Positions 1 to 7,846 of a DNA stretch of 57,293 nt are shown piece by piece (positions within the stretch are counted from its first letter, which is position 1; the number at the start of each line of letters is the position of its first letter). Origin of the DNA: Clostridiaceae bacterium UBA6110 (GTDB lineage: Bacteria > Bacillota > Clostridia > Clostridiales > Clostridiaceae); NCBI GenBank assembly GCA_002428415.1, contig DIWI01000024.1, positions 36,783-94,075 on the forward strand, in the 5' to 3' direction. The translations under genes were made by a program, and so were the position numbers. The notes beneath the pieces are model-generated. The model saw nothing but the letters and a program-made list of their open reading frames with translations, searched no databases and had not been told where the DNA came from.

Positions 1-434
1 CCTCCCCATATCCAGTGACCGGATATAGGATAGACAAGAGCGCTTATCGCTGCACTGTAAAGGCAGTAGGCGAGGAACTTCGTCCTTTCAGCCATTGCTC
101 CAGACACTATTGTAGCTGCAGTTGCACAGAATACTGTCTGGAAAATGAAGAATGCGTACTTCGGTACTCCTGCTGGAAGTATGTCACTGTATGCTCCCTG
201 ACTCAGGAAGTCAATTGCTCCGATGAATGCATTGTTTGTAGCAAACATTATGCCGAATCCGAAAAGCCAGTAAATCGGAGTTCCTATTGCAAAGTCCATC
301 AGGTTCTTCATTATTATGTTACCTGCGTTCTTTGCCCTGGTAAGTCCGCCCTCTACCATTGCGAAGCCTGCCTGCATGAAGAATACGAGTGCTGTTGCGA
401 TCAATACCCATAAGGTGCTTGATGATGAATACAT
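1..434 (-). CDS. amt: Ammonium transporter, N-terminal part (cut by window edge)
   Basis: The reverse strand gives an uninterrupted frame from an ATG at 434 to the window edge, about 144 codons. It shows Amt/MEP/Rh hallmarks: a first membrane helix containing FFMQAGFAMVEGG, then KNAGNIIMKNLMDFAIG, and GHWIWG at the edge. The family moves ammonium/ammonia across the cytoplasmic membrane as a trimer of 11-helix subunits. Full members have about 400 residues or more, so most of the protein lies outside. An AGGAGG site at 443-448 sits 8 bases before the ATG. A sigma-A promoter and an attenuator-like hairpin lie just upstream, so expression is probably nitrogen controlled (inference). Confidence 0.93.
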   Translation of the reverse strand, partial: MYSSSSTLWVLIATALVFFMQAGFAMVEGGLTRAKNAGNIIMKNLMDFAIGTPIYWLFGFGIMFATNNAFIGAIDFLSQGAYSDILPAGVPKYAFFIFQTVFCATAATIVSGAMAERTKFLAYCLYSAAISALVYPISGHWIWG

Positions 435-472
435 GATACCTACCTCCTGAATGTTTTGATTATCTATAAAAC

Positions 473-508
473 AAAAAAGGCGTCGCGAGTAAGATTACTC
501 GCAACACC
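473..508 (-). terminator. Intrinsic terminator in the amt leader (attenuator candidate)
   Basis: Read on the reverse strand, a long stem (508 down to 479, with two G-U pairs and a tiny loop) is followed by a run of six T. It lies between the amt promoter and the amt ribosome site, so it would stop transcription before amt unless it is prevented from forming. Its 5' arm overlaps the small hairpin at 501-516, so the two structures exclude each other. Confidence 0.75.
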
Positions 509-516
509 TTTGCTGC
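501..516 (-). promoter_or_regulatory. Hexaloop hairpin overlapping the amt attenuator
   Basis: The reverse-strand RNA can form a 5-bp stem, GCAGC with GUUGC (one G-U pair), closed by the six-base loop AAAGGU at 506-511. The loop has A at position 1 and G at position 4, the signature of loops bound by ANTAR-domain antiterminators. Its 3' arm is part of the terminator stem. A second canonical hexaloop is not seen: the following stem could have loop AAUCUU, which has C at position 4. The ANTAR assignment is therefore tentative. Confidence 0.4.
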
Positions 517-526
517 TGATACTAGG

Positions 527-555
527 ATTATACATACAGGGGGTATTTACGTCAA
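527..555 (-). promoter_or_regulatory. Sigma-A promoter of amt
   Basis: On the reverse strand TTGACG (555-550) and TATAAT (532-527) are separated by exactly 17 bases. Predicted transcription starts near 520, giving a leader of about 85 bases that begins almost directly with the attenuator structures. Confidence 0.8.
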
Positions 556-653
556 TACTATTTGTTTAAAAATAATTCACATTTTTTGGAAGATTTGAGA
601 TTAATTTGGCGGATACCTCCATTTTGATTAAAAAACCAGCGTTACATGCGTTT

Positions 654-686
654 CCTATTTTCGGATAATGTCAATAGCAAAATAGG
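654..686. repeat. Inverted repeat CCTATTTT-N17-AAAATAGG
   Basis: Perfect 8-bp arms at 654-661 and 679-686 lie between the end of the RpiR-type regulator gene and the amt promoter. There is no T-run, so it is a poor terminator. It could be an operator or a weak end-of-gene hairpin; nothing decides between them. Confidence 0.4.
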
Positions 687-718
687 AGGGAACTGGCTCT
701 GAAGCGCTGCAGTCTGGT

Positions 719-1504
719 TTATGACTTCCTTAGATAGACAGCTGTTTCACCTACAAGGATTTCAATAAGGACGAAAAAAATCGCCTGGTCATCCAGGAAG
801 CTTATGTCTCCAGATTTTGAAATCCTGGGAAGTACAATGGTTGACGTAACATTATTCTTCAAGTTGCTCTGTGGGGTCATGGTTATGAGTACTACGTTGC
901 ATCCATTTTGCTTCATCTGCTTACATACGTCCTTGTACATCGATGCTGCTGAGATGGAAAAAACTACCACAAGGTCATCTTTGCTTAGGATGTTAGAATA
1001 ATCAACCATGACAGGGAAATCAACTATTGACTGCGATGCTATGCCAATCTTCCCGAGCCTCAGCGATAGCTGCTTTGCAGAAAGACCAGTTCTGTTGAAA
1101 CCAAGGATGACAATTCTTTTTGATGTGCAAATGCTTTTCACAAGAGCCTTTGTTTCGTCAATATCAAGTTCAGCATTCAGTCTGTTGAGATATTGGACAT
1201 ACTTGTCGGTGATATGCCCTATCCTATCACTGATGTCAGCAGGATTTTCGCTGTTCTGAGTAGAATTTGATTCGCCTGATAGTATATATCTTGATAGGTC
1301 ATACTTAAACTCACTGAAGCCTTGGTAGCCGATTTTCTGGCAGAATCGCATTATTGCGGTGTTGGATGTCTTTGTGCTCTTTGCAAGGTTGGAAAGGTTC
1401 TGGCGCACTACTTCGACGGGGTTTTCCAAAATATATTCAGAAATCAAACTATCCGACTTTGTAGGCTTCTGTATTGATTTGATTAATTCAAGGGGATTCT
1501 CCAT
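719..1504 (-). CDS. MurR/RpiR family transcriptional regulator
   Basis: A 261-residue protein with an N-terminal RpiR-type helix-turn-helix (about residues 5-80, including NLAKSTKTSNTAIMRFCQKIG) and a C-terminal SIS sugar-phosphate-binding domain (about 110-245, with VILGFNRTGLSAKQLSLRLG). Family members sense phosphosugars and control sugar catabolic genes. An upstream in-frame ATG at 1513 directly abuts the GAGAGG site at 1514-1519 with no spacer. The ATG at 1504 has a 9-base spacer and is preferred. It is divergent from the PTS IIC/sulfatase/maturase genes and probably regulates them (inference from context). Confidence 0.9.
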   Translation of the reverse strand: MENPLELIKSIQKPTKSDSLISEYILENPVEVVRQNLSNLAKSTKTSNTAIMRFCQKIGYQGFSEFKYDLSRYILSGESNSTQNSENPADISDRIGHITDKYVQYLNRLNAELDIDETKALVKSICTSKRIVILGFNRTGLSAKQLSLRLGKIGIASQSIVDFPVMVDYSNILSKDDLVVVFSISAASMYKDVCKQMKQNGCNVVLITMTPQSNLKNNVTSTIVLPRISKSGDISFLDDQAIFFVLIEILVGETAVYLRKS

Positions 1505-2013
1505 TTTCTTCATCCTCTCACAGTTCTGTAACGAATAGCATAATTCACAGACAATACATCACGTATATTATATATCCTATCATACATTCTGAATCTTTGG
1601 ATGTCCTGATGATGTGAAAAATCATGATATGCCTCGAAAAGCATTGGGGCAGAGTGGGAATGGGGAAATTAGAATATATTGATATTAAAAAGCGGAAAAT
1701 TATCCATTAACCTATTGCAAAAATTTCCGGTCGATGATATAACTGAGTAAAGGATTCCAATGCAGATATTGATAGAAGATTAACTATTCTTCTAAAGATA
1801 GTCTGAACACCATTAGAATCTCCGACCAGATATCTGAAAAAATCCGAATCGTTGAAACCTTTCGTCATCGGTTCGGTAAACGGTTCACACCTTGCTTTCC
1901 GGATTGAATAGTTCCGGTTCAGATAAGATTCAAACTGTAAAATTTGCTGTTGCTACACAACAATATGAACGCACTGTATTTACTTCAGAAGAAGAATGGA
2001 GAGGAAATCAATA
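1505..2013. other. Divergent intergenic region, regulator / PTS-sulfatase cluster
   Basis: An AT-rich 0.5-kb gap between the RpiR-type regulator and the PTS gene. I see no clear -35/-10 pair. The only symmetric elements are short: TTGAAT at 1904-1909 with ATTCAA at 1928-1933, and AGAAGA/TCTTCT around 1774-1795. The region must carry both promoters and presumably the regulator's operator, but I cannot point to them. No convincing coding sequence is present. Confidence 0.5.
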
Positions 2014-3327
2014 ATGAAAAAATTGACCGCATTCATAGAAGAAAATTTGTTGCCATTCGCAGTGAAGATATCAAACAACATTTATCTGAAAGCAATAACA
2101 AGAGGGTTCTCTGAACTGCTCCCCGTACTTATCATAGGCGCTTTGTTTACGCTTATCGGAAGCTTTAACATTCCGGCATACCAGCAATTTGTGACCTCTA
2201 CTGGACTAAAGACCATATTCATGATCATACCTGCCGTATCTACCAACATGTTCGCAGTGTACACATCATTTTCGGTCGCCAGAGCCCTTGCAGATGAGAA
2301 GGGTTATACGAAGGAATCAGTAACAATCGGAATATTGACAATTCTGGTGTTTTTACTCATGATTCCTGTGGTTACCATGAAGAGTGACTCAGGTGCATCT
2401 TCATTGGTTCTGCCGACAACCTTCCTCGGAGCTCCTGGACTTTTCAGCGCCATGATTCTCGGCCTAATAGTACCTTCGATATATGGAATATTCATAAGCA
2501 GGAATATCGGTATCAAGATGCCTGAAAGTGTACCTCCTATGATATCCAGGTCGTTTTCAGCGATTGTTCCAGCCTTCTTCATAGGTTTTCTTTTTGCAGT
2601 AGTAAGGTTTCTTTTCTCGATAACAAAGTACGGAGATTTCAACTCGTTCATATATGGACTTCTAAAGTCTCCGCTCATGAAGTTGGGTGCCAGCCCTATG
2701 ACCTTCTTTGTCCTAATATTTTTAAGCAGCACGCTTTGGTTCTTCGGAATACATGGGGGAATGGTTGTAGGTCCATTCATAACAATACTCTACGCACAGT
2801 CCGGACTGGAGAACCTTGCGGCATTTGCGGCAGGAACGGCACTTCCCAACATAATCTCCCCGTCGGTGTGGCTGACATACGCATCGCTTGGTGGTGTAGG
2901 AGGGAGCATAGGATTAGCACTTTGCCTGGCATTTGTAGCCAGAAGCAAAAGGTACAGGACCCTCGGAAAGCTTTCACTGCCAGGTGTACTCTGCAGCATC
3001 AATGAGCCGATAACCTTCGGTCTGCCATATGTGCTCAATACGATAACCTTGATTCCGATGATACTCGTTCCTATTGCCACCTTCGGACTCTCATATGCGC
3101 TTACTGTTGCAGGGATACTTCCAAGGCTGAATGGGATGGCAATTCCACTTGGCACCCCTGTAATAATGTCAGGATTCCTATCTGGTGGCTGGAAGGTGGC
3201 ACTCTGGCAGATAGCGCTTATAGGTGTGCAATTCATAATCTACCTACCTTTCTTCAAGGTCCTCGATGCAGAAGCACTGAAGATGGAGAGCGATGAAATT
3301 GAAGAAGAAGCTGATGCCACAGTATAG
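2014..3327 (+). CDS. PTS sugar transporter subunit IIC (lactose/cellobiose type)
   Basis: A 437-residue polytopic membrane protein with the EIIC features of the lactose/cellobiose PTS family: an N-terminal SELLPVLIIGALFTLIGSF helix, the FFGIHGGMVVGP loop, and SINEPITFGLPYVLN close to the phosphorylation and substrate site. It would translocate a sugar coupled to phosphorylation. No IIA or IIB gene is nearby, so partner subunits must be encoded elsewhere. The ATG at 2014 is chosen because GGAGAGG at 1998-2004 sits 9 bases before it; the ATG at 1996 has no ribosome site. It is followed 37 bases later by a sulfatase gene, which suggests a sulfated substrate. Confidence 0.9.
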   Translation: MKKLTAFIEENLLPFAVKISNNIYLKAITRGFSELLPVLIIGALFTLIGSFNIPAYQQFVTSTGLKTIFMIIPAVSTNMFAVYTSFSVARALADEKGYTKESVTIGILTILVFLLMIPVVTMKSDSGASSLVLPTTFLGAPGLFSAMILGLIVPSIYGIFISRNIGIKMPESVPPMISRSFSAIVPAFFIGFLFAVVRFLFSITKYGDFNSFIYGLLKSPLMKLGASPMTFFVLIFLSSTLWFFGIHGGMVVGPFITILYAQSGLENLAAFAAGTALPNIISPSVWLTYASLGGVGGSIGLALCLAFVARSKRYRTLGKLSLPGVLCSINEPITFGLPYVLNTITLIPMILVPIATFGLSYALTVAGILPRLNGMAIPLGTPVIMSGFLSGGWKVALWQIALIGVQFIIYLPFFKVLDAEALKMESDEIEEEADATV

Positions 3328-3364
3328 GCTGGAATAATAACCGAAGCAAAACCAAGGAGGAAAC

Positions 3365-4861
3365 ATGAACAAGAAAAACATCGTGCTCTTCGTAGCCGAC
3401 CAGATGAGAAGTGATTCACTGGCACATATGGGGAATGCGGCATCAATAACTCCAAACCTTGACAGACTTGCGAAAGAAGGGATTTCCTTTGAGAACGCAT
3501 ATTGTCAGAATCCGGTATGTGTCCCATCAAGGTGCAGCTTCCTCTCAGGTCTTTATCCTCATACTACTGGTCATAGAACAATGCATTTCTTGCAGCGCGA
3601 GGATGAGGAGAACATCCTAAGAAGGATGAAACAAAACGGATATGAGGTCATATGGATAGGCAGGAACGATGTCCTGCCAGCTGGAATACCAAAAACAGAG
3701 TACTGCGATGAATTCTATAACGGGATGGACCAGTTGAACAGGGTTAATCCCGAAGGCTTGGGTGAGAGCTCTTTCTTCAAGAAGTCAGGGGACTACATGA
3801 AAGATATTACAAGACCGGAATTCATGAATGACATTTCACCGTATTCATTCTATCTGGGAAAACAGGATTCTGAGTTTGCCAAGCAGGGGTTTGACTACAA
3901 CTGTATACAGAGCGCACTTGATTACATTGACAGAAGGGAAAAGGATGGCAGCGAGAAGCCTTTCTTGCTTTACATATCGCTGATTTATCCGCATCCGCCT
4001 TATGTATGCAGTGATCCGTGGTACAGCATGATTGACAGGACAAAGTTGCCTGAAAGGCGCCTTGATGTGGAAAAGCTGCAGGACAAGCCTGGAATGCTAT
4101 ACAGAATAAGGGAGAAACAGGAGCTCAATAACTGGACAGAACAGCAGTATGACGAGCTGAGAGCAACATACCTTGCCATGGTTTCGCAATTTGACGAGCA
4201 CTATGGTATTCTAAGCGACAAGCTGAAGGCTTCAGGACTTTATGATGATACGAGCATCTTCGTGTTCAGTGACCACGGAGATTACACAGGAGACTATGGA
4301 ATAGTTGAAAAGGTGCAAAACTGTTTTGAAGACCCCATATCTAACATTCCTCTTATTGTGAAACCATCAGGAAGCTACAATGTAGAAGCCAGGATAACGC
4401 CGGCACTGGTAGAGCTCCTCGACCTGCCTGCAACGATTTGTGAAATAGCGGGTATAGATCTTGGATATACACAATTCGGTAAGTCGCTTGTTCATACCTT
4501 CAGCGGTGATGACGAACACAAGGACGCTGTATTCTGCGAGGGCGGAAGGCTGCATGGGGAGGTACAGGCGATGGAAGGCGGGCATGGGCCCAAGTCGCAG
4601 TACTGGCCCAGGCTAAGCACCCAATGCGAGGAGGGTCCGCAGCACACGAAGGCATGCATGATACGAATGGGTAACCTGAAGTACACATACCGGCTTTATG
4701 AGAAGGATGAACTTTATGACCTTGACAAAGACCCTATGGAGCTAAGAAATGCCATAGACGACCCTGCATATTCTGAAAGGCTCACTGAAATGAAGGGCCG
4801 TCTCCTTCAATACTACATGCAGACAGCGGACTACGTACCGGTAAAGAGGGACGCAAGGTAA
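3365..4861 (+). CDS. Type I sulfatase, cytosolic, Cys-type
   Basis: A 498-residue alkaline-phosphatase-fold sulfatase. CVPSRCSFLSGLYPHTTG carries the C-x-P-S-R signature; Cys52 is the residue converted to formylglycine. VADQMRSD near the N-terminus and FVFSDHGDYTGDYG near residue 300 supply the metal-binding acids and His. There is no signal peptide, so it should act in the cytosol, on a sulfated sugar brought in by the adjacent PTS IIC (inference). AGGAGG precedes the ATG. The matching maturase gene follows directly. The exact sulfate ester cannot be told from sequence. Confidence 0.92.
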   Translation: MNKKNIVLFVADQMRSDSLAHMGNAASITPNLDRLAKEGISFENAYCQNPVCVPSRCSFLSGLYPHTTGHRTMHFLQREDEENILRRMKQNGYEVIWIGRNDVLPAGIPKTEYCDEFYNGMDQLNRVNPEGLGESSFFKKSGDYMKDITRPEFMNDISPYSFYLGKQDSEFAKQGFDYNCIQSALDYIDRREKDGSEKPFLLYISLIYPHPPYVCSDPWYSMIDRTKLPERRLDVEKLQDKPGMLYRIREKQELNNWTEQQYDELRATYLAMVSQFDEHYGILSDKLKASGLYDDTSIFVFSDHGDYTGDYGIVEKVQNCFEDPISNIPLIVKPSGSYNVEARITPALVELLDLPATICEIAGIDLGYTQFGKSLVHTFSGDDEHKDAVFCEGGRLHGEVQAMEGGHGPKSQYWPRLSTQCEEGPQHTKACMIRMGNLKYTYRLYEKDELYDLDKDPMELRNAIDDPAYSERLTEMKGRLLQYYMQTADYVPVKRDAR

Positions 4862-4885
4862 GGAACTGAAAGATAAGAGAGAAAT

Positions 4886-4916
4886 TGGCCGCCATAGGAT
4901 GATTGCGTGGCGGCCA
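4886..4916 (+). other. Intercistronic hairpin between sulfatase and maturase genes
   Basis: Perfect 9-bp GC-rich arms, TGGCCGCCA (4886-4894) and TGGCGGCCA (4908-4916), lie in the 77-base gap between the two genes. No T-run follows. It is more likely an mRNA stability or processing element, or a leaky stop that lowers maturase level, than a full terminator. Confidence 0.5.
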
Positions 4917-4938
4917 TGAAAATTCGATTGGAGATACC

Positions 4939-6048
4939 ATGAGATCAATAAACGTACTATTGAAGCCTGCTTCCTCAGCCTGTAACATGGATTGCAAATA
5001 CTGTTTCTACAAAAGCATATCTGCTTCAAGGGAAACGCCATTCACCGGGATGATGTCATATGAAACGCTGGAATGCGTTGTAAGGAAGGTGCTGGATGCG
5101 GCTGAATCGGGATGCGGCTTCGCATTCCAGGGTGGGGAACCAACGCTAGCCGGACTTGACTACTTCAGACATTTCATCGAACTTGTGAAGAGATACAATA
5201 CCAGGAACATCAGGGTCTCATGCTCTATCCAGACCAATGGTTACGTGATTGACAAGGAGTGGGCTGAATTTTTCAGCAAAAATGATTTTTTGGTTGGATT
5301 ATCTATAGACGGGTGCAGTGAGGTTCACAACCAAAACAGGATTGACACATTCGGGAAACCAACATTCAATGTGGTCATGAAGGCCGCAAGGCTTCTTAAG
5401 GAATACAGAGTCGACTTCAACATTCTGAGCGTTGTGACAGGCCCATCAGCAAGGCATGTGACGAAGAACTACGAATTTCTTAAAAGACAGGGATTCAGGC
5501 ATCTTCAGTTCATACCTTACCTGGAACCGCAAGGAAGTGAAAAAGGAAGTTCAAATGACAACCTCTCTCCGCTCAATTACTCGATTTTCTTGTCAAATCT
5601 TTTTGACCTCTGGTACAGGGATCTGATAAGAGATGATTATGTTAGCATAAGACACTTTGAGAACCTAGTCGGTATGATAAAGGGGCTTTCGCCTGAATCG
5701 TGCAATATGTCTGGTGCATGCACCTGCCAGTATGTTATCGAGGGTGATGGAGGAGTCTACCCCTGTGATTTCTATGTGCTTGACAGTCACAGGCTTGGAA
5801 ACATAAACACGGATTCTCTGAAGGAGATGTTTGAATCTGGAAATTGCCAGACATTCATAACAAGCTCTGCGATTGTCCCTGATAAATGCAGGAGCTGTAG
5901 GTTCCATTTACTCTGCAGAAACGGCTGCAGGCGGGATCGGGTTCGTCAGGATGGGGATGCGCCTCTGAATTATTATTGCGATGCCAACAGGGAGTTCTTC
6001 GCAAGAACCTACGATAGGCTTCTCGAGATTTCAGGAAGGCTCATATGA
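4939..6048 (+). CDS. Anaerobic sulfatase-maturating enzyme (radical SAM/SPASM)
   Basis: A 369-residue radical SAM protein. CNMDCKYC (Cys15, Cys19, Cys22) binds the SAM-cleaving 4Fe-4S cluster, and FQGGEPTLAG follows as in the anSME family. The C-terminal SPASM region has many Cys (CNMSGACTCQY, YPCDFY, CRSCRFHLLCRNGC) for two further clusters. It oxidises the active-site Cys of sulfatases to formylglycine without oxygen, here surely that of the sulfatase encoded just upstream. The ATG at 4939 has GGAG 5 bases before it. An in-frame TTG at 4903 lies inside the hairpin and is rejected. Confidence 0.93.
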   Translation: MRSINVLLKPASSACNMDCKYCFYKSISASRETPFTGMMSYETLECVVRKVLDAAESGCGFAFQGGEPTLAGLDYFRHFIELVKRYNTRNIRVSCSIQTNGYVIDKEWAEFFSKNDFLVGLSIDGCSEVHNQNRIDTFGKPTFNVVMKAARLLKEYRVDFNILSVVTGPSARHVTKNYEFLKRQGFRHLQFIPYLEPQGSEKGSSNDNLSPLNYSIFLSNLFDLWYRDLIRDDYVSIRHFENLVGMIKGLSPESCNMSGACTCQYVIEGDGGVYPCDFYVLDSHRLGNINTDSLKEMFESGNCQTFITSSAIVPDKCRSCRFHLLCRNGCRRDRVRQDGDAPLNYYCDANREFFARTYDRLLEISGRLI

Positions 6049-6083
6049 CATCACCTTAAGTACTATTTAAGAGAAACACAAAA

Positions 6084-6121
6084 ACCACGTGTATAAGAAT
6101 TCACATTCTTTCACACGTGGT
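6084..6121. terminator. Bidirectional terminator, maturase / glutathione peroxidase
   Basis: Arms ACCACGTGT (6084-6092) and ACACGTGGT (6113-6121), extended by an inner AAGAAT/ATTCTT pair. The reverse-strand side ends in TTTTTG. The hairpin separates the convergent maturase and peroxidase genes. Confidence 0.85.
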
Positions 6122-6175
6122 CTGTTTATGTTCTGATAGAATTTATTCTATTGCAGGAGTTGCCCGTTTGCTTAT

Positions 6176-6652
6176 CTAGCCAAGCAATTCCAGGATATCG
6201 TCCTCAATTGACATGGGCTCAACTGTAGGAGCGTATCTTCTAATCACTTTACCTTCCTTGTCAACAAGGAACTTGGTGAAATTCCATTTGACTGATTCTC
6301 CAAGAAGACCCTTGGTTTCGCTTTTAAGGTACTTGAAAAGTTCATGGGTATCATCACCATTGACGTCTACCTTTGCAAACATGGGGAAGGATACTCCATA
6401 GTTTATTTCGCAGAAATTCTTAATGTCCTTCTCATCACCCGGTTCCTGGCTCTTGAACTGGTTGCATGGGAACCCAAGGATTACAAGTCCTTTGTCCTCA
6501 TGCTTGGCATAAAGCTTTTCAAGACCCTCATACTGCGGTGTGAATCCGCATTTGCTTGCTGTGTTCACGATCAGCATAACCTTTCCCTTGTACTGTGAAA
6601 GGTCCTGTTCAATTCCGTCGATGTCAATTGCACTGAATTCATGTACGTTCAT
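6176..6652 (-). CDS. Glutathione peroxidase family protein (thiol peroxidase)
   Basis: A 158-residue thioredoxin-fold peroxidase. NTASKCGFTPQY carries the peroxidatic residue as Cys35, not selenocysteine. Gln65 in FPCNQF and Trp123 in VKWNFTKFLV complete the usual tetrad. Cys81 (NFCEINYGV) lies where the resolving Cys of thioredoxin-dependent family members is expected. It is probably a cytosolic peroxide or lipid-hydroperoxide reductase using thioredoxin, since clostridia mostly lack glutathione (known of the family). The start at 6652 has AGAGGTG upstream and a sigma-A promoter at 6687-6715. A flavodoxin gene diverges from it. Confidence 0.93.
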   Translation of the reverse strand: MNVHEFSAIDIDGIEQDLSQYKGKVMLIVNTASKCGFTPQYEGLEKLYAKHEDKGLVILGFPCNQFKSQEPGDEKDIKNFCEINYGVSFPMFAKVDVNGDDTHELFKYLKSETKGLLGESVKWNFTKFLVDKEGKVIRRYAPTVEPMSIEDDILELLG

Positions 6653-6686
6653 TTTGCACCTCTTGCTTATTTTTTATCTTAATATA

Positions 6687-6715
6687 AATATAGACAAGAA
6701 AAACAATTTTGTCAA
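6687..6715 (-). promoter_or_regulatory. Sigma-A promoter of the glutathione peroxidase gene
   Basis: On the reverse strand TTGACA (6715-6710) and TATATT (6692-6687) with a 17-base spacer. The -10 element lies 35 bases upstream of the start codon. Confidence 0.75.
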
Positions 6716-6741
6716 ATTGAATTTTATACAAATTAAAAAAT

Positions 6742-6766
6742 ATCTAAATTTGTGGTATATTTAGAT
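6742..6766. promoter_or_regulatory. Inverted repeat ATCTAAAT-N9-ATTTAGAT, operator candidate
   Basis: Perfect 8-bp arms at 6742-6749 and 6759-6766 lie between the divergent peroxidase and flavodoxin genes, about 30 bases before the flavodoxin start. An extended -10 like TGGTATATT overlaps it at 6754-6761. It is probably a regulator binding site for the flavodoxin promoter (inference). Confidence 0.45.
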
Positions 6767-6797
6767 TAGGAAAATCTATCGAATGTGGAGGCCTGAT

Positions 6798-7268
6798 ATG
6801 AGGATACTTATAGTCTATGATTCAGTATATGGAAATACCGAGAAGATCGCATTTGCACTGCGTGAAGCGGTTGCCGGCCATGACGAGAGGCTGATGAGGG
6901 CATCAGAGCTCAATCTTCATGACCTCGAAGGCGCTGATTTAGTATTTTTCGGTACACCTACACATGGGGGAAAGTACACTGAGGAATTTAAGGAGCTTCT
7001 GGAAAGACTGCCTGATGGATCACTTGCCGGCTTCACTGCTGCAGTGTTCGACACAAGTATGCCGGAAGAGGGTCAGGGATTCATAACCAAAAAGGTAGTC
7101 AAATTCTTCGGACATGCCGCTCCCAAGCTTTCAGAAGCACTAGAAAGGAAGGGCGCAAGGGTGATAGCAGCCGAGACTTTCCTGGTTGCAGGAAAAGAGG
7201 GTCCTGTCCTCCCTGGTGAGCCAGAAAGGGCAAAGGCCTGGGCTGATGTCATGGTAGGCAAGCTTTAG
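6798..7268 (+). CDS. Flavodoxin family protein
   Basis: A 156-residue FMN-binding protein. The N-terminal phosphate loop is YDSVYGNTEKIA, and FFGTPTHGGKYTEEFK is the second FMN contact region. It is a small cytosolic electron carrier or flavodoxin-like oxidoreductase; the electron partner is unknown. TGGAGG at 6786-6791 fixes the ATG at 6798 rather than the upstream ATG at 6783, which lies over the ribosome site. It is monocistronic, ending in a strong terminator shared with the convergent niaR gene. Confidence 0.88.
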   Translation: MRILIVYDSVYGNTEKIAFALREAVAGHDERLMRASELNLHDLEGADLVFFGTPTHGGKYTEEFKELLERLPDGSLAGFTAAVFDTSMPEEGQGFITKKVVKFFGHAAPKLSEALERKGARVIAAETFLVAGKEGPVLPGEPERAKAWADVMVGKL

Positions 7269-7307
7269 GAACAGATCGTTAATTCAGCACATTTTATGGC
7301 TTATAAT

Positions 7308-7339
7308 GAAAGAAGGCAATCGAGCGATTGCCTTCTTTC
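7308..7339. terminator. Bidirectional terminator, flavodoxin / nad operon
   Basis: A 15-bp perfect stem, GAAAGAAGGCAATCG (7308-7322) with CGATTGCCTTCTTTC (7325-7339). The stop codon of niaR (7338-7340) overlaps the stem base. Confidence 0.9.
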
Positions 7340-7844
7340 ATTCCATCAGATATCCTTTTACCCTTAACTCATTGACTATTGCATCAAGGTCCTCTTCACT
7401 GTCTGCCTCGATCAGGTGGTAGTGGTCATCGTGGGTCAGGTTCTTGAGAGGGGAGCTCTTTCCTGAAGCTATGTCATCCATGAGCTTCTTCGCATCTTTC
7501 CTGGACTTGATAGAAAGCTCAGCTGATATGTTGCCGTAAACCTTGTGTTCAACCCGGACATCCAGGACCCGCCCGCCCAGGTCAACTATCGCATAGAGCT
7601 CATCCAGGATGCTGTCGTCATGATGAGCTACATGTATGGTCCTCTGGAATTTACCTCCGGCCTGGAGCATGTAGCCGGTGCTGGTTGCAATGATCTCGTG
7701 GTTGGTAGCGCGAAGCAGAGCCATATCCTGAACGATTACCTGCCTGCTGACATCAAGGAGCTTTGCAAGCTGAGAGCCTGAGAGGGGTTCGCTGCTAGAC
7801 TTCAGGTGCTCGATTATCCTTTTTCTTCTATCTTCTCCATTCAT
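7338..7844 (-). CDS. niaR: NiaR-type repressor of NAD biosynthesis
   Basis: A 168-residue protein with an N-terminal winged helix-turn-helix (about residues 5-60, SGSQLAKLLDVSRQVIVQD) and a C-terminal 3H domain with conserved His in TIHVAHHDD, VEHKVYG and LTHDDHYH. NiaR binds DNA when nicotinic acid is available and shuts down NAD synthesis and niacin uptake genes (known of the family). It is the last gene of nadA-nadB-nadC-niaR, 2 bases after nadC, so it is probably autoregulated through the operator at 10916-10941. Confidence 0.92.
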   Translation of the reverse strand: MNGEDRRKRIIEHLKSSSEPLSGSQLAKLLDVSRQVIVQDMALLRATNHEIIATSTGYMLQAGGKFQRTIHVAHHDDSILDELYAIVDLGGRVLDVRVEHKVYGNISAELSIKSRKDAKKLMDDIASGKSSPLKNLTHDDHYHLIEADSEEDLDAIVNELRVKGYLME

Positions 7845-7846
7845 AT

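Noticed and set aside
15..413. Forward Cys-rich 132-residue open frame
   Set aside because: It is the antisense shadow of the amt gene; the reverse strand reads as a clear ammonium transporter with a ribosome site.
2304..2780. Reverse 158-residue frame inside the PTS IIC gene
   Set aside because: Antisense shadow with no ribosome site; the forward frame has all EIIC motifs.
4903..4938. TTG start extending the sulfatase maturase by 12 residues
   Set aside because: It lies within the intercistronic hairpin and has no ribosome site; the ATG at 4939 aligns with the family N-terminus.
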